Assembly: GCA_017309115.1 (NCBI GenBank)
Contig: JAFLEF010000066.1
Coordinates: forward strand, 1 to 32,953
DNA from: Verrucomicrobiota bacterium
GTDB lineage: Bacteria > Verrucomicrobiota > Verrucomicrobiia > Limisphaerales > UBA9464
DNA: 32,953 nt
Direction: 5' to 3'
The notes beneath the pieces were generated by a model. The model searched no databases, was not told the origin of the DNA, and worked only from the letters and a program-made list of their open reading frames with translations. The position numbers and the translations under genes are program-made. Positions 1-5,663 of this stretch are shown piece by piece. Numbering within the stretch: position 1 is the first letter of the stretch; every line of letters starts with the position of its first letter.

Positions 1-55
1 GGCGGAGTGATTCGTCGGTCCACAACCTTCTGGCTCTGGACCCCGCTTCGGCGGA

Positions 56-124
56 GTTTAACCCACGCTGCACCGGCTCGTCACCCACACTAGACCGCAC
101 ACCGTCGAGCCATAGGGTCTAGGC
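56..124 (+). other. Possible degenerate attC before the macrodomain cassette
   Basis: GTTTAAC at 56-62 fits the inverse core RYYYAAC. The words GGCTCG (about 75-80) and CGAGCC (about 106-111) form a short inverted repeat, and GTCTAGGC at 117-124 could be a decayed right core, similar to the decayed GTCTCGGC that ends the next short attC at 1378. The arms pair poorly outside this word. It may equally be ordinary sequence. Nothing else is recognised in bases 1-55. Confidence 0.3.
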
Positions 125-143
125 GGCTGAACACGCTCCTGCC

Positions 144-713
144 ATACAAACCAAAATCGGCAAGTCAACTCTTTGTCTCGTCACCGGCGACATCGCCAAC
201 CAGGACACCGACGCCGTTGTCACTGCCGCTCATTGGCGGTTGAACAAAGGCAACGGCACAGATGGCACCATTCACACGAAAGGCGGCCCCAAGGTTTACG
301 AGGAGTGCCGCCGCATCGGCGGTTGCCCGATTGGTGATGCGGTTATCACCACAGGAGGCAATCTCAAGGCGAGGCACGTCATCCATGCCGTTGGTCCGGT
401 TTGGCGAGGCGGCGATGAGGGCGAGCCTGAGTTGCTGGCGAGTGCATATCGACGGAGTTTGCAGGTAGCCGCGCAGCACCAGTTGCTTAGCATCTCGATT
501 CCATCCATCTCGACAGGGGCTTTTGTTTATCCCATCCGGCTCGCAGCGCCGATTGCCCTCAAGACCATTATTCAGTTTTTAGAGACGGAGCAGCACAACC
601 TCAACGAGGTTCGGATGGTCCTTTACACTCGTGAGGATGACAAGGCGTACACCATTTTCGTACAAGCCCTTGAGCAGATACTTTCAGAGAGAGTCCCGCA
701 TGGAGCCGCCTAA
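144..713 (+). CDS. Macrodomain protein (ADP-ribose-binding fold), non-standard start
   Basis: The reading frame is open from 123 to the TAA at 711-713 and gives a nearly complete macrodomain: the GDI motif at residues 15-17, the region equivalent to VNAAN...GGGVDGAIH at residues 26-40, a GDA(V)ITTGG segment, HAVGPVW, and the SISTGAFVYP loop. Macrodomains bind or hydrolyse ADP-ribose derivatives. The canonical NAAN is TAAH here and GGGVDG is GNGTDG, so ligand binding or catalysis may be altered. No ATG, GTG or TTG exists in frame before 240, and starting at TTG 240 would delete the first strand and the binding motif. The ATA at 144 sits exactly where an ATG would be expected (ATA-Q-T-K-I-G-K), so either a rare start is used or the start was lost by a G-to-A change. 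First clear cassette of the array; its stop codon lies in the following attC. Confidence 0.75.
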   Translation: MQTKIGKSTLCLVTGDIANQDTDAVVTAAHWRLNKGNGTDGTIHTKGGPKVYEECRRIGGCPIGDAVITTGGNLKARHVIHAVGPVWRGGDEGEPELLASAYRRSLQVAAQHQLLSISIPSISTGAFVYPIRLAAPIALKTIIQFLETEQHNLNEVRMVLYTREDDKAYTIFVQALEQILSERVPHGAA

Positions 714-834
714 CAAAACGGATGCACACGAACCGCCGCGCCGCGGTTCAGTTTCGAATTTTCGGGTCTTTCGGACGCTGGATTCGCAGCCAGCGCCCGG
801 TTCCGGCGGCAGTCGGTGATCCGTGTCGTTCGGC
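708..834 (+). other. attC site, long type (127 bp)
   Basis: Left core GCCTAAC (708-714) contains the macrodomain stop codon; right core GTTCGGC (828-834). The arms pair as ACGGAT, one unpaired G, then CAC, followed by CCGCCG against CGGCGG. The unpaired G in the left arm is typical of the extrahelical bases that orient attC recombination. Closely related in length and internal words to the attC at 3028. Confidence 0.85.
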
Positions 835-843
835 GTAACACGT

Positions 844-1284
844 ATGGCCAGCGCGATATCATTTAAGGATCAGTTCTTCTACGTCTCGAACCAGAGGTTT
901 CACTCCCTGATCGAGTTTGGGATGGAAGTCGGGGAGAAGACTGCCACGACTGACGAGGATAAGTCTTTTGTTTCAGACCTAAGAAAGCGGAGCGACGCCT
1001 TCTACCCGGGTTACGATTTCGCGATCGAGCGAGAGTTTCCTTCACTCATCGAAAGTAAGTTCTGGGCACGGGTGTTCTTCGATTTGGCCCACCTGATTTT
1101 TCGCCGCGAGATTGGGAATCAGGAAGACACCTTCTGGCAGTATTCCGCCGTGGGCGATGCTTACCTTTTCGGTCGCGTAATCACCAGATCGGTTCAGGAG
1201 GAGGAGCAGGCATGGCTCCCCACGACGATGGCCTCCATTGAGACCGATGCCTTTCACAAGAAGGGGGTCAACCTGAGGTTATGA
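844..1284 (+). CDS. Cassette-encoded hypothetical protein, 146 aa
   Basis: I do not recognise the family. The ATG at 844 was chosen over the in-frame GTG at 823 because the latter lies inside the attC, whereas 844 is 9 bases past the right core, the spacing seen for neighbouring cassettes. The product is soluble-looking with no signal peptide or membrane segment, is rich in aromatic residues (FFYVSNQRF near residue 11 and WQYSAVGDAYLFGR near residue 103), and has a mixed-charge middle. The TGA at 1282-1284 is 4 bases before the next attC core. Single-gene cassette; no partner is visible. Many integron cassettes encode such single-domain proteins of unknown function. Confidence 0.75.
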   Translation: MASAISFKDQFFYVSNQRFHSLIEFGMEVGEKTATTDEDKSFVSDLRKRSDAFYPGYDFAIEREFPSLIESKFWARVFFDLAHLIFRREIGNQEDTFWQYSAVGDAYLFGRVITRSVQEEEQAWLPTTMASIETDAFHKKGVNLRL

Positions 1285-1288
1285 GAGC

Positions 1289-1378
1289 CCCGAACAAACC
1301 GGCTGCACCGAACGCCGGGATCGCGTCTTGGTTGACAATCGAACACCATTGGCCCGGCGTCGGTGAGCCGGTCTCGGC
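1289..1378 (+). other. attC site, short type, with damaged right core
   Basis: Left core CCCGAAC (1289-1295). The inner part includes GTTGACAATCGAACACCATT and is nearly the same as the attC at 3940-4031. The right end reads GTCTCGGC where GTTCGGC would be expected, so the cleavage triplet is altered. The site may no longer recombine at its right core. Confidence 0.8.
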
Positions 1379-1384
1379 AGAGCG

Positions 1385-2056
1385 ATGAGCACGGCCACCA
1401 GCAACGATAGCGCCCTTGTCCGGTGGATCGAGTATGTGTTCGACCATGCGGTCACTGACCCGGCGTGGCACTGGGCTCCGGACGCCCCAGAATGGCACGA
1501 GCCTCCTGGCCAGGTAGCCACGCACATCGCCGAGACGTTCGAGCACTCTGGGCATTTGCTAGCCCGCTTCACGGACGCACAACTCAACCAAGGCTTCTGG
1601 TTTCTGGTCAGCAACAGTTGCACCGAGTTCATGTTCTCTCTAGTCGAGCTCGAGCTCCCGGTTTCCGTACGCCTTCGCGCACTCCGGTCGTTTGTCCCGC
1701 TTTTCGAGCAGGTCATGGCAGTGCGGTGTTCCCCACACCTTTCACATCTGGACGAACACGGGGCGAATCCGCTCAATGGCGCGTGCTACATGTGGTGGGA
1801 CATTCTGCCCATCCATGGGTGTCCAGAGGATCCGGCGCGTACTGAATTCGATGTTGAGGTTCTTGCCGTGTTGCGCCGGTTACTATCGATTCCACACGAT
1901 GCTTGTCGGGAGAGCGCTTTGCACGGCATCAGCGAGTGGTCCATCGACTACCCACAGGTCTCCGGGATCGTTGACGACTTTCTCGTCTGTACACCGAGCC
2001 TCCGACCTGAGCTCGCTTCCTACGCGCAGCGAGCCAAAGTCGGGAATGTCCTATGA
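1385..2056 (+). CDS. Cassette-encoded hypothetical protein, 223 aa
   Basis: Unrecognised family. The ATG at 1385 lies 6 bases beyond the attC, preceded by AGAG as a weak ribosome-binding sequence. The protein is soluble, acidic and tryptophan-rich in its first 50 residues (WIEYVFDHAV, WHWAPDAPEWHEPPG), with further predicted helices (EHSGHLLARFTDAQLNQGFW near residue 54; VEVLAVLRRLL near 158). No signal peptide. The helical, repeat-like character could suggest a HEAT-like or immunity-protein-like fold, but this is only an impression. The TGA at 2054-2056 is followed 4 bases later by the next attC core. Single gene in its cassette. Confidence 0.8.
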   Translation: MSTATSNDSALVRWIEYVFDHAVTDPAWHWAPDAPEWHEPPGQVATHIAETFEHSGHLLARFTDAQLNQGFWFLVSNSCTEFMFSLVELELPVSVRLRALRSFVPLFEQVMAVRCSPHLSHLDEHGANPLNGACYMWWDILPIHGCPEDPARTEFDVEVLAVLRRLLSIPHDACRESALHGISEWSIDYPQVSGIVDDFLVCTPSLRPELASYAQRAKVGNVL

Positions 2057-2060
2057 GATC

Positions 2061-2193
2061 GCCGAACAAAAAACAAAATCACTCGAGCGAACAGCCGCCC
2101 CGCTTTTCCGTTCGACACCAGACGGCAATTCGAGAGCGTGTTGCGCGCGCCACCGTTACTGTCGGCGGCTGTCGCTCAGTTCTGTCGTTGGCC
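2061..2193 (+). other. attC site (133 bp)
   Basis: Left core GCCGAAC (2061-2067), right core GTTGGCC (2187-2193). The arm GAGCGA-A-CAGCCGCC pairs with GGCGGCTGTCGCTC, leaving one unpaired A, and a second unpaired C occurs just outside. This is the extrahelical-base pattern expected of a folded attC bottom strand. Confidence 0.85.
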
Positions 2194-2198
2194 TGAAT

Positions 2199-2441
2199 AT
2201 GAAGATATTCGTTGCAACACTTTATCGAAATGGATTTCGGAATGCCGAATCCTTTCCGCTCGGCGCGTTTCGCACCAAAGAGAAGGCAGAAAGCGCTGCA
2301 AAAAGAGAATGCTTTGGGAGAGGTTACAAATACGGGTTTGAAATCTCGGAATTCGAGCTGGACCACTATGACGACGATGAAGACAGACCACTGGATGAAA
2401 TTGTCGTTGCACACGGAAATCCAAATTGGAACGCAGGCTGA
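2199..2441 (+). CDS. Small cassette-encoded acidic protein, 80 aa
   Basis: Begins with an ATG 5 bases after the attC right core and ends in TGA at 2439-2441. The first half has an alternating hydrophobic pattern (MKIFVATLYRNGFR) and the second half is very acidic, with DHYDDDEDRPLDE near residues 57-69. No signal peptide or membrane segment. The layout resembles small phage- or plasmid-type accessory proteins, but I do not recognise the family. A second short ORF overlaps its stop (ATGA at 2439-2443). Confidence 0.65.
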   Translation: MKIFVATLYRNGFRNAESFPLGAFRTKEKAESAAKRECFGRGYKYGFEISEFELDHYDDDEDRPLDEIVVAHGNPNWNAG

Positions 2442-2611
2442 TGAGTGCCAATTTAGTGAAGTGCGGTACAGGAACAATCACCATCGGCGGTTCAGTACGC
2501 GACCAAAACCAAATACCAAGAGCCAACCCCGCTGCTCCAGTGAACGCACCGATTGCGCCTCGGCTTTATTCCGGGCTCACTTGTCGGCGCGTCACTGAGC
2601 AGCGACGTTGA
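2441..2611 (+). CDS. Possible short ORF running through an attC, 56 aa
   Basis: An ATG overlaps the stop codon of the preceding gene, the classic arrangement for translational coupling. The first 26 codons (MSANLVKCGTGTITIGG onward) precede the attC; the remaining 30 are the attC itself, and the TGA falls in the right core. It could be a real second gene of the cassette, a peptide tail borrowed from the attC, or a chance open frame in 80 bases of non-coding sequence. Confidence 0.25.
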   Translation: MSANLVKCGTGTITIGGSVRDQNQIPRANPAAPVNAPIAPRLYSGLTCRRVTEQRR

Positions 2612-2613
2612 CC
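2521..2613 (+). other. attC site (93 bp) with clear extrahelical base
   Basis: Left core AGCCAAC (2521-2527), right core GTTGACC (2607-2613). GCTGCT-C-CAGTGA in the left arm pairs with TCACTGAGCAGC in the right arm, leaving a single unpaired C. This is one of the cleanest folds in the array. Confidence 0.85.
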
Positions 2614-2617
2614 GACT

Positions 2618-3007
2618 ATGCTCGCAACGCTTGCAAATCCCTCGCCCCTCTTCGCACTCATTGGTGCCTGGGACTGGGTCGTCATTCTGGCTGCGGCCAT
2701 TATGATTTTCGCGGCGCGTTTACTCCCGGAGCTTGCCCGCGGACTGCGTAAAGGAATCTCCGAGTTTCTCAAGGAATTGGAGAATGTGTCGCACGGCGTA
2801 GGGAGGAGTTTCGGTGGGATCTATGGAAAGTCCGCTGCCCAGGCGCTGACCCCCAACAACCAAACAGCCGAGCTCTACAATCCAGCTGTGTTTCATAGAA
2901 AGAATCCGGCCGACCAGCCTATTTGGCGAAGGCGACTCCGTCACTGGGGCCGCTCGTGGCGCGCGATAATGCGTTGGTTATTGAAGCGATTGGGTACGAA
3001 AGCTTAA
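2618..3007 (+). CDS. TatA/TatE-like membrane protein in a cassette, 129 aa
   Basis: TatA-type proteins form the pore-related component of the twin-arginine system, which exports folded proteins. Here residues 16-35 (IGAWDWVVILAAAIMIFAAR) form the short membrane helix, followed by LPELARGLRKGISEFLKEL (about 36-55), the amphipathic helix with the conserved LPE-AR-L-KGI-EF pattern. The family's Phe-Gly hinge is Phe-Ala here. The C-terminal 70 residues are strongly basic (RRRLRHWGRSWRAIMRWLLKR) and not typical of TatA. The ATG at 2618 is 5 bases after the attC. No tatB or tatC is near, so it may assist or modify the host Tat system, or be a membrane-active protein that reuses the TatA shape. Confidence 0.7.
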   Translation: MLATLANPSPLFALIGAWDWVVILAAAIMIFAARLLPELARGLRKGISEFLKELENVSHGVGRSFGGIYGKSAAQALTPNNQTAELYNPAVFHRKNPADQPIWRRRLRHWGRSWRAIMRWLLKRLGTKA

Positions 3008-3027
3008 AGCTCAGTGAAAACAAAGTC

Positions 3028-3154
3028 GGCCAACAAAATCGCTGCACACGAACCGCCACCACCCGTTTCGATTCCGGGCTCGGCGGATCATAGGACACTG
3101 GATTCGCTGCCAGTGCCCGGCTCCGGCGGCGGTCGGTGAGCTCTGACGTTGGGT
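3028..3154 (+). other. attC site, long type (127 bp)
   Basis: Left core GGCCAAC (3028-3034), right core GTTGGGT (3148-3154), a perfect GTTRRRY. GCT-G-CAC pairs with GTGAGC, leaving one unpaired G, then CGCC pairs further in. The internal words GCACACGAACCGCC and GGTCGGTGA are shared with the attC at 708, so the two belong to one subtype. Confidence 0.88.
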
Positions 3155-3170
3155 GACAATCGAACGCGCT

Positions 3171-3599
3171 ATGAAAACTCAAGGCAGCATTGCGATCGCA
3201 TCCCTGTTCATCTCAGTCGCGGGCTTACAGGCCAGGGACATTGAAAAGGGCAAGCCGGCAGCGCCGCCGAACGTGAAGTCAGTTGCCGGCAGCTATTACT
3301 GCGGCGACGGTCTTGGCTACAACGTGACACTCACGCTGAAGGAGAACGGCACGTACTCCGCCGAGTGGCACGGTTGCCTCGGCAAGTATGGAGATGCCTC
3401 GGGAAGCTGGAAGCTGTCCGACAAGCAGATAGCGCTTATCCCGAAAACGGAGCGAGACATGATGAAGGGCCACCTGAAAACGTTGGATGTTTTGGAGTAC
3501 AAGGGCGGCTGGGTTTTCGTTCGCGCAGATGATAGAGATTTTTACGATAAGCACGGTGTTTCCCGTTACTCGTGCTTCCAAAAACGAGACCAACAATGA
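3171..3599 (+). CDS. Cassette-encoded secreted protein, 142 aa
   Basis: An N-terminal signal peptide (MKTQGSIAIASLFISVAGLQA, residues 1-21) precedes a small domain with three cysteines and a beta-rich pattern (GYNVTLTLKENGTYSAEWHG; ASGSWKLSDKQIALIPK), resembling lipocalin- or META-like small periplasmic domains. ATG 3171 was chosen over an in-frame GTG at 3153 because 3153 is inside the attC core. The TGA at 3597-3599 is followed 10 bases later by the next attC. Probably periplasmic or secreted; function unknown. Confidence 0.75.
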   Translation: MKTQGSIAIASLFISVAGLQARDIEKGKPAAPPNVKSVAGSYYCGDGLGYNVTLTLKENGTYSAEWHGCLGKYGDASGSWKLSDKQIALIPKTERDMMKGHLKTLDVLEYKGGWVFVRADDRDFYDKHGVSRYSCFQKRDQQ

Positions 3600-3609
3600 C
3601 AACAACACC

Positions 3610-3695
3610 GCCCAACAAGCCAGATGCAGTGAACCCGGCGATCGCGCTCCGATTGACAATCGAGGATCAGGGGCGCCAGGTCTGAAGCGTTGGGC
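3610..3695 (+). other. attC site (86 bp), perfect cores
   Basis: Left core GCCCAAC (3610-3616) and right core GTTGGGC (3689-3695) are exact reverse complements and both fit the consensus. The inner part contains GATTGACAATCGA as in the short attC type. Shortest of the well-formed sites. Confidence 0.9.
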
Positions 3696-3702
3696 GTAAA
3701 CA

Positions 3703-3936
3703 ATGTCCCATCCCCTTTACAGCTTATTACGCAGCTTGGAAGACGCGCACATCCATTTCACCCTGGCTCGCAATCGTGAGGACACTGTTCTTGTGACGAT
3801 CACTCTGGTCGGTGAGCGTGTGGAGGTTGACGTTTTTGACGATGGACACATGGAAGTATCGCGTTTCCCAGGTACCGAAAACATCGTCGGCGGTGAAGAG
3901 TTGATCCATGACATCATCCAGGACAATCGAGATTAG
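3703..3936 (+). CDS. Small conserved cassette protein, 77 aa
   Basis: The sequence MSHPLYSLLRSLEDAHIHF at the start and the central VGERVEVDVFDDGHMEVSRF (about residues 36-55) resemble a group of small uncharacterised proteins that I recall from integron cassettes and plasmids; this recollection is not a database result. The fold would be alpha-beta with a helix then a four-strand sheet. No signal peptide, no catalytic motif. The ATG is 7 bases after the attC and the TAG at 3934-3936 is 3 bases before the next. Function unknown; small antitoxin or immunity roles are possible but unsupported. Confidence 0.8.
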   Translation: MSHPLYSLLRSLEDAHIHFTLARNREDTVLVTITLVGERVEVDVFDDGHMEVSRFPGTENIVGGEELIHDIIQDNRD

Positions 3937-3939
3937 ATT

Positions 3940-4031
3940 GCCCAACAAGCCGGCTGCACTGAACACCGGGATCGCGTCTCGGTTGGCAATCGAACACCAT
4001 TGGCCCGGCGTCGGTGATCCGGAGCGTTAAT
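3940..4031 (+). other. attC site, short type (92 bp)
   Basis: Left core GCCCAAC (3940-3946), right core GTTAATC (4025-4031). Arms: CCGG-CTG-CAC against GTGATCCGG and ACCGGG against CCCGGC. Nearly identical to the attC at 1289 through the centre, but with an intact right core. Confidence 0.9.
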
Positions 4032-4034
4032 CCT

Positions 4035-4658
4035 ATGAATCCCGAGAACAGCGAGTATCCCGAGAAGGATTTCCCTTGGACGTTCTATTTTAACGGGGAG
4101 GCCATGCCCAAATGGGCAGCATGCTGGAGCATGGCTGGTGTGGGCAGTTTTGTTCATCCAGAAAGAGACGCGTGCGAGGACGTATCCGAGAGGGACATTT
4201 ACATCATCATGTGCACGATTGATCACATTGGGGTGGAGAGCGCGGACCCAGACATTTTCCTGTACGCCGTTCAAGAGGTGCTTTACCTGCTCTTGTACCA
4301 CAACGATCGGGCACTCGCCTCGATTTCGGAACATCCGCGCGGGGGGAGTTCAGCGCGGGAGATTTTCACCGGGTTGGTGGGGGGCGCTTTCCGCATGCGC
4401 CAACTCGTGCAAGATCAGCGCTGCGCGTTCTGGACTACGGGATATGAGGCAGATAATGACAAGCTGAAGGAATCTATGCGCCGCGCCGCTCTTCCACCTG
4501 CGTCACAGGACTCCGCGCCACCACCGCACTTGGCTCGTATGCGCTCAATGGCCCGGTCTTACCGTGAGCAGCAGATCAGCCGTCTTCATCGCCTAGCTCA
4601 GTCTGGGCGCCTCGACAAGGCCACAAGAAAGCATTTGAATGAACTACGGATGGACTAA
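4035..4658 (+). CDS. Cassette-encoded hypothetical protein, 207 aa
   Basis: Unrecognised. The ATG at 4035 is 3 bases after the attC; the alternative in-frame start at 4014 lies inside the site. Residues 1-45 are aromatic-rich (FPWTFYFNGEAMPKWAACW), the middle is helical (DIFLYAVQEVLYLLLYHNDR near residue 76), and the last 45 residues form a basic helical tail (MARSYREQQISRLHRLAQSG) that may bind nucleic acid or a partner. No signal peptide. The TAA at 4656-4658 lies within the left core of the next attC, a sign that gene and site have moved together. Confidence 0.8.
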   Translation: MNPENSEYPEKDFPWTFYFNGEAMPKWAACWSMAGVGSFVHPERDACEDVSERDIYIIMCTIDHIGVESADPDIFLYAVQEVLYLLLYHNDRALASISEHPRGGSSAREIFTGLVGGAFRMRQLVQDQRCAFWTTGYEADNDKLKESMRRAALPPASQDSAPPPHLARMRSMARSYREQQISRLHRLAQSGRLDKATRKHLNELRMD

Positions 4659-4748
4659 CCAGATCACTGGACCGAACGCGGGCGGGCCACGTCAGCTTCC
4701 TATTCGGACGCCGCTGGCCGCCCGCGTCGGCCAGTTCAGTCGTTAGGT
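4653..4748 (+). other. attC site (96 bp)
   Basis: Left core GACTAAC (4653-4659) contains the stop codon of the preceding gene; right core GTTAGGT (4742-4748) is a perfect GTTRRRY. Long arms GCGGGCGGGCCA against TGGCCGCCCGC, with CACTGG against CCAGT further out, make a strong imperfect hairpin. Confidence 0.9.
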
Positions 4749-4788
4749 GACTAGTGCGCGTCTCGTGAAAATGAACCCGAATGAAGTC
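4749..4788 (+). other. Near-empty cassette body (40 bp)
   Basis: Only 40 bases separate two attC sites. The one open frame is ATG at 4771 to the TAA at 4792-4794, encoding seven residues (MNPNEVA), with the stop inside the next left core as for neighbouring genes. It is either a cassette without a gene or the last scrap of a deleted one. Confidence 0.6.
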
Positions 4789-4949
4789 GCCTAACTCGCG
4801 CGCTTCGCTCGAACCGCCACCGCCCGTTTCGGTTTCGAGCTCGCCGGATTATCGGACCCCGGATTCGCTGCCGCCGCCCGCATCCAGCGGCAGTCGGCGA
4901 ATCAACGTCAGAGGCGGCTGCCTCCCGTCGCTGACCTTGATCGTTATGC
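4789..4949 (+). other. Damaged or hybrid attC site
   Basis: Left core GCCTAAC (4789-4795) and left-arm words (GAACCGCCACCGCCCG) match the long attC type at 3028. The matching right arm ends near 4905 with GTCAGAG (4907-4913), a decayed core. A second tail resembling the last 24 bases of another attC follows (about 4926-4949), ending GTTATGC. Two part-sites may have been joined, or the first core may have decayed beside an old junction. Confidence 0.6.
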
Positions 4950-4953
4950 ATCC

Positions 4954-5160
4954 ATGAAGGTCTCCCGCATTATCGGAGCGAGTCTGGTCATCTGCGCTTT
5001 GGCTACCTTCGTATTGTGGGCCCTCTGGCCTACCCCGTACTCCGAACCGGTGGGTAATTGTTTTCTGGTCAAGGGCTACTCGAGAACAAATGACTCGCTA
5101 GGTGGTGATGCCGGCTACGGACTCCGAGTGGGGGCGGCGAGCTGTGGTTGCCGATCCTGA
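4954..5160 (+). pseudogene. Short membrane-anchored ORF, probably truncated
   Basis: An ATG lies 4 bases after the second attC tail, as in the intact cassettes. Residues 6-26 (IIGASLVICALATFVLWALWP) form a membrane segment or uncleaved signal. The last third (DAGYGLRVGAASCGCRS) is read out of frame over bases that, in the +1 frame, encode a VOC-protein end, so only the first 50 or so codons may be original. No attC follows its stop. Most likely a remnant; a real 68-residue membrane peptide cannot be excluded. Confidence 0.4.
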
Positions 5161-5191
5161 TGGCCACAGAGTCGAGCTAGTCCAGTCATGA
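5102..5191 (+). pseudogene. C-terminal relic of a VOC (glyoxalase-fold) protein
   Basis: In the frame starting at 5102 the sequence reads VVMPATDSEWGRRAVVADPD then GHRVELVQ and stops at TGA 5189-5191. W-G-x-R-A-V-V-x-D-P-D-G-H-x-V-E-L is the C-terminal signature of the vicinal-oxygen-chelate superfamily (glyoxalase I, dioxygenases, resistance proteins), with the last metal-ligand glutamate in VEL. A stop at 5099-5101 cuts it off and nothing upstream supplies the missing 90-110 residues. VOC genes are common cassette cargo, so this is probably the scar of a lost cassette gene. Confidence 0.65.
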
Positions 5192-5482
5192 GTGCGTCGC
5201 CACAAGGATCCAGTTCATCGGATCCTGCCCCCCTTCTTCGGATCCGTTTATACGATGGTTGCTCCTGACACTGACCTCGTATTCCTGACCCTATGGATTC
5301 CCCATGAGATCTTTCGGCGGGAATCATTGCAGCGGTTTCACCACCACACCGTTGCCGAGGACCTATGCGGCGCAGCATTCATGACCGCGATCGTTGGCCT
5401 GCTCCTCATCAGCCCGTTCTACCTCCACTTGAGATTTCTACTCTCCTCAGAATCTGCGGAAATCGGCGTCATCTGCGGATGA
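5192..5482 (+). pseudogene. Degraded ORF with one membrane segment
   Basis: A frame opening at a GTG directly after the VOC stop. Residues from MVAPDTDLVFLTLWIPHEIF onward, and a hydrophobic stretch AAFMTAIVGLLLISPFYLHL near residues 61-80, suggest a fragment of a membrane protein. The last codons are an AATCTGCG-type intergenic repeat, so the true end is gone. No recognised family and no convincing start; probably decayed. Confidence 0.3.
5451..5478 (+). repeat. AATCTGCG dispersed repeat, copy a
   Basis: AATCTGCG, then AATCGGCGTC, then ATCTGCGG. Same word order as the copies at 6311, 6741 and 8361. Between here and 5663 I see no gene; a stretch near 5560-5650 includes CAGTGAGCTCTGA, reminiscent of an attC tail, but has no matching left arm. 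Confidence 0.8.
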
Positions 5483-5663
5483 TCCTTCCTCCCCGACAAC
5501 TTGGTCCTTCTCAGGCACCAGCCAGCCGATACGGTCCGGACATGCAGACAGTCAGATGCGGCCCAGTTTCGGAACCCGCCCCAGCCTCCACTTCGCCGCG
5601 ATCGTTGGCGTTGATTGGGCGCTTCCGACGACCGTCAGTGAGCTCTGAAATGAATACACTCTT

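Larger units (their letters stand above)
56..4949 (+). mobile_element. Integron gene-cassette array (integrase not in window)
   Basis: Small + strand genes alternate with imperfect palindromes of 86-161 bp that have the layout of integron attC sites: an inverse core close to RYYYAAC on the left, a core close to GTTRRRY on the right, and arms that pair with each other but leave single unpaired bases. Start codons usually lie 4-10 bases after the right core, and several stop codons lie in or next to the left core. Cassettes are known to move as circles excised by a tyrosine recombinase (IntI); no IntI gene is visible here. Orientation predicts that attI and IntI would be left of the window. The alternative is an array with no integrase. 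Base composition looks lower in GC than the genes right of position 9000 (judged by eye). Confidence 0.88.

Noticed and set aside
4751-4951. 66-codon minus-strand ORF across the hybrid attC
   Set aside because: Reads the palindromic attC sequence; the Arg-rich translation is an artefact of the site.
5560-5650. attC-like words (CAGTGAGCTCTGA, GTTGATTGGGCG) before the Wzz-like gene
   Set aside because: No matching left arm or left core was found, so at best a relic half-site.
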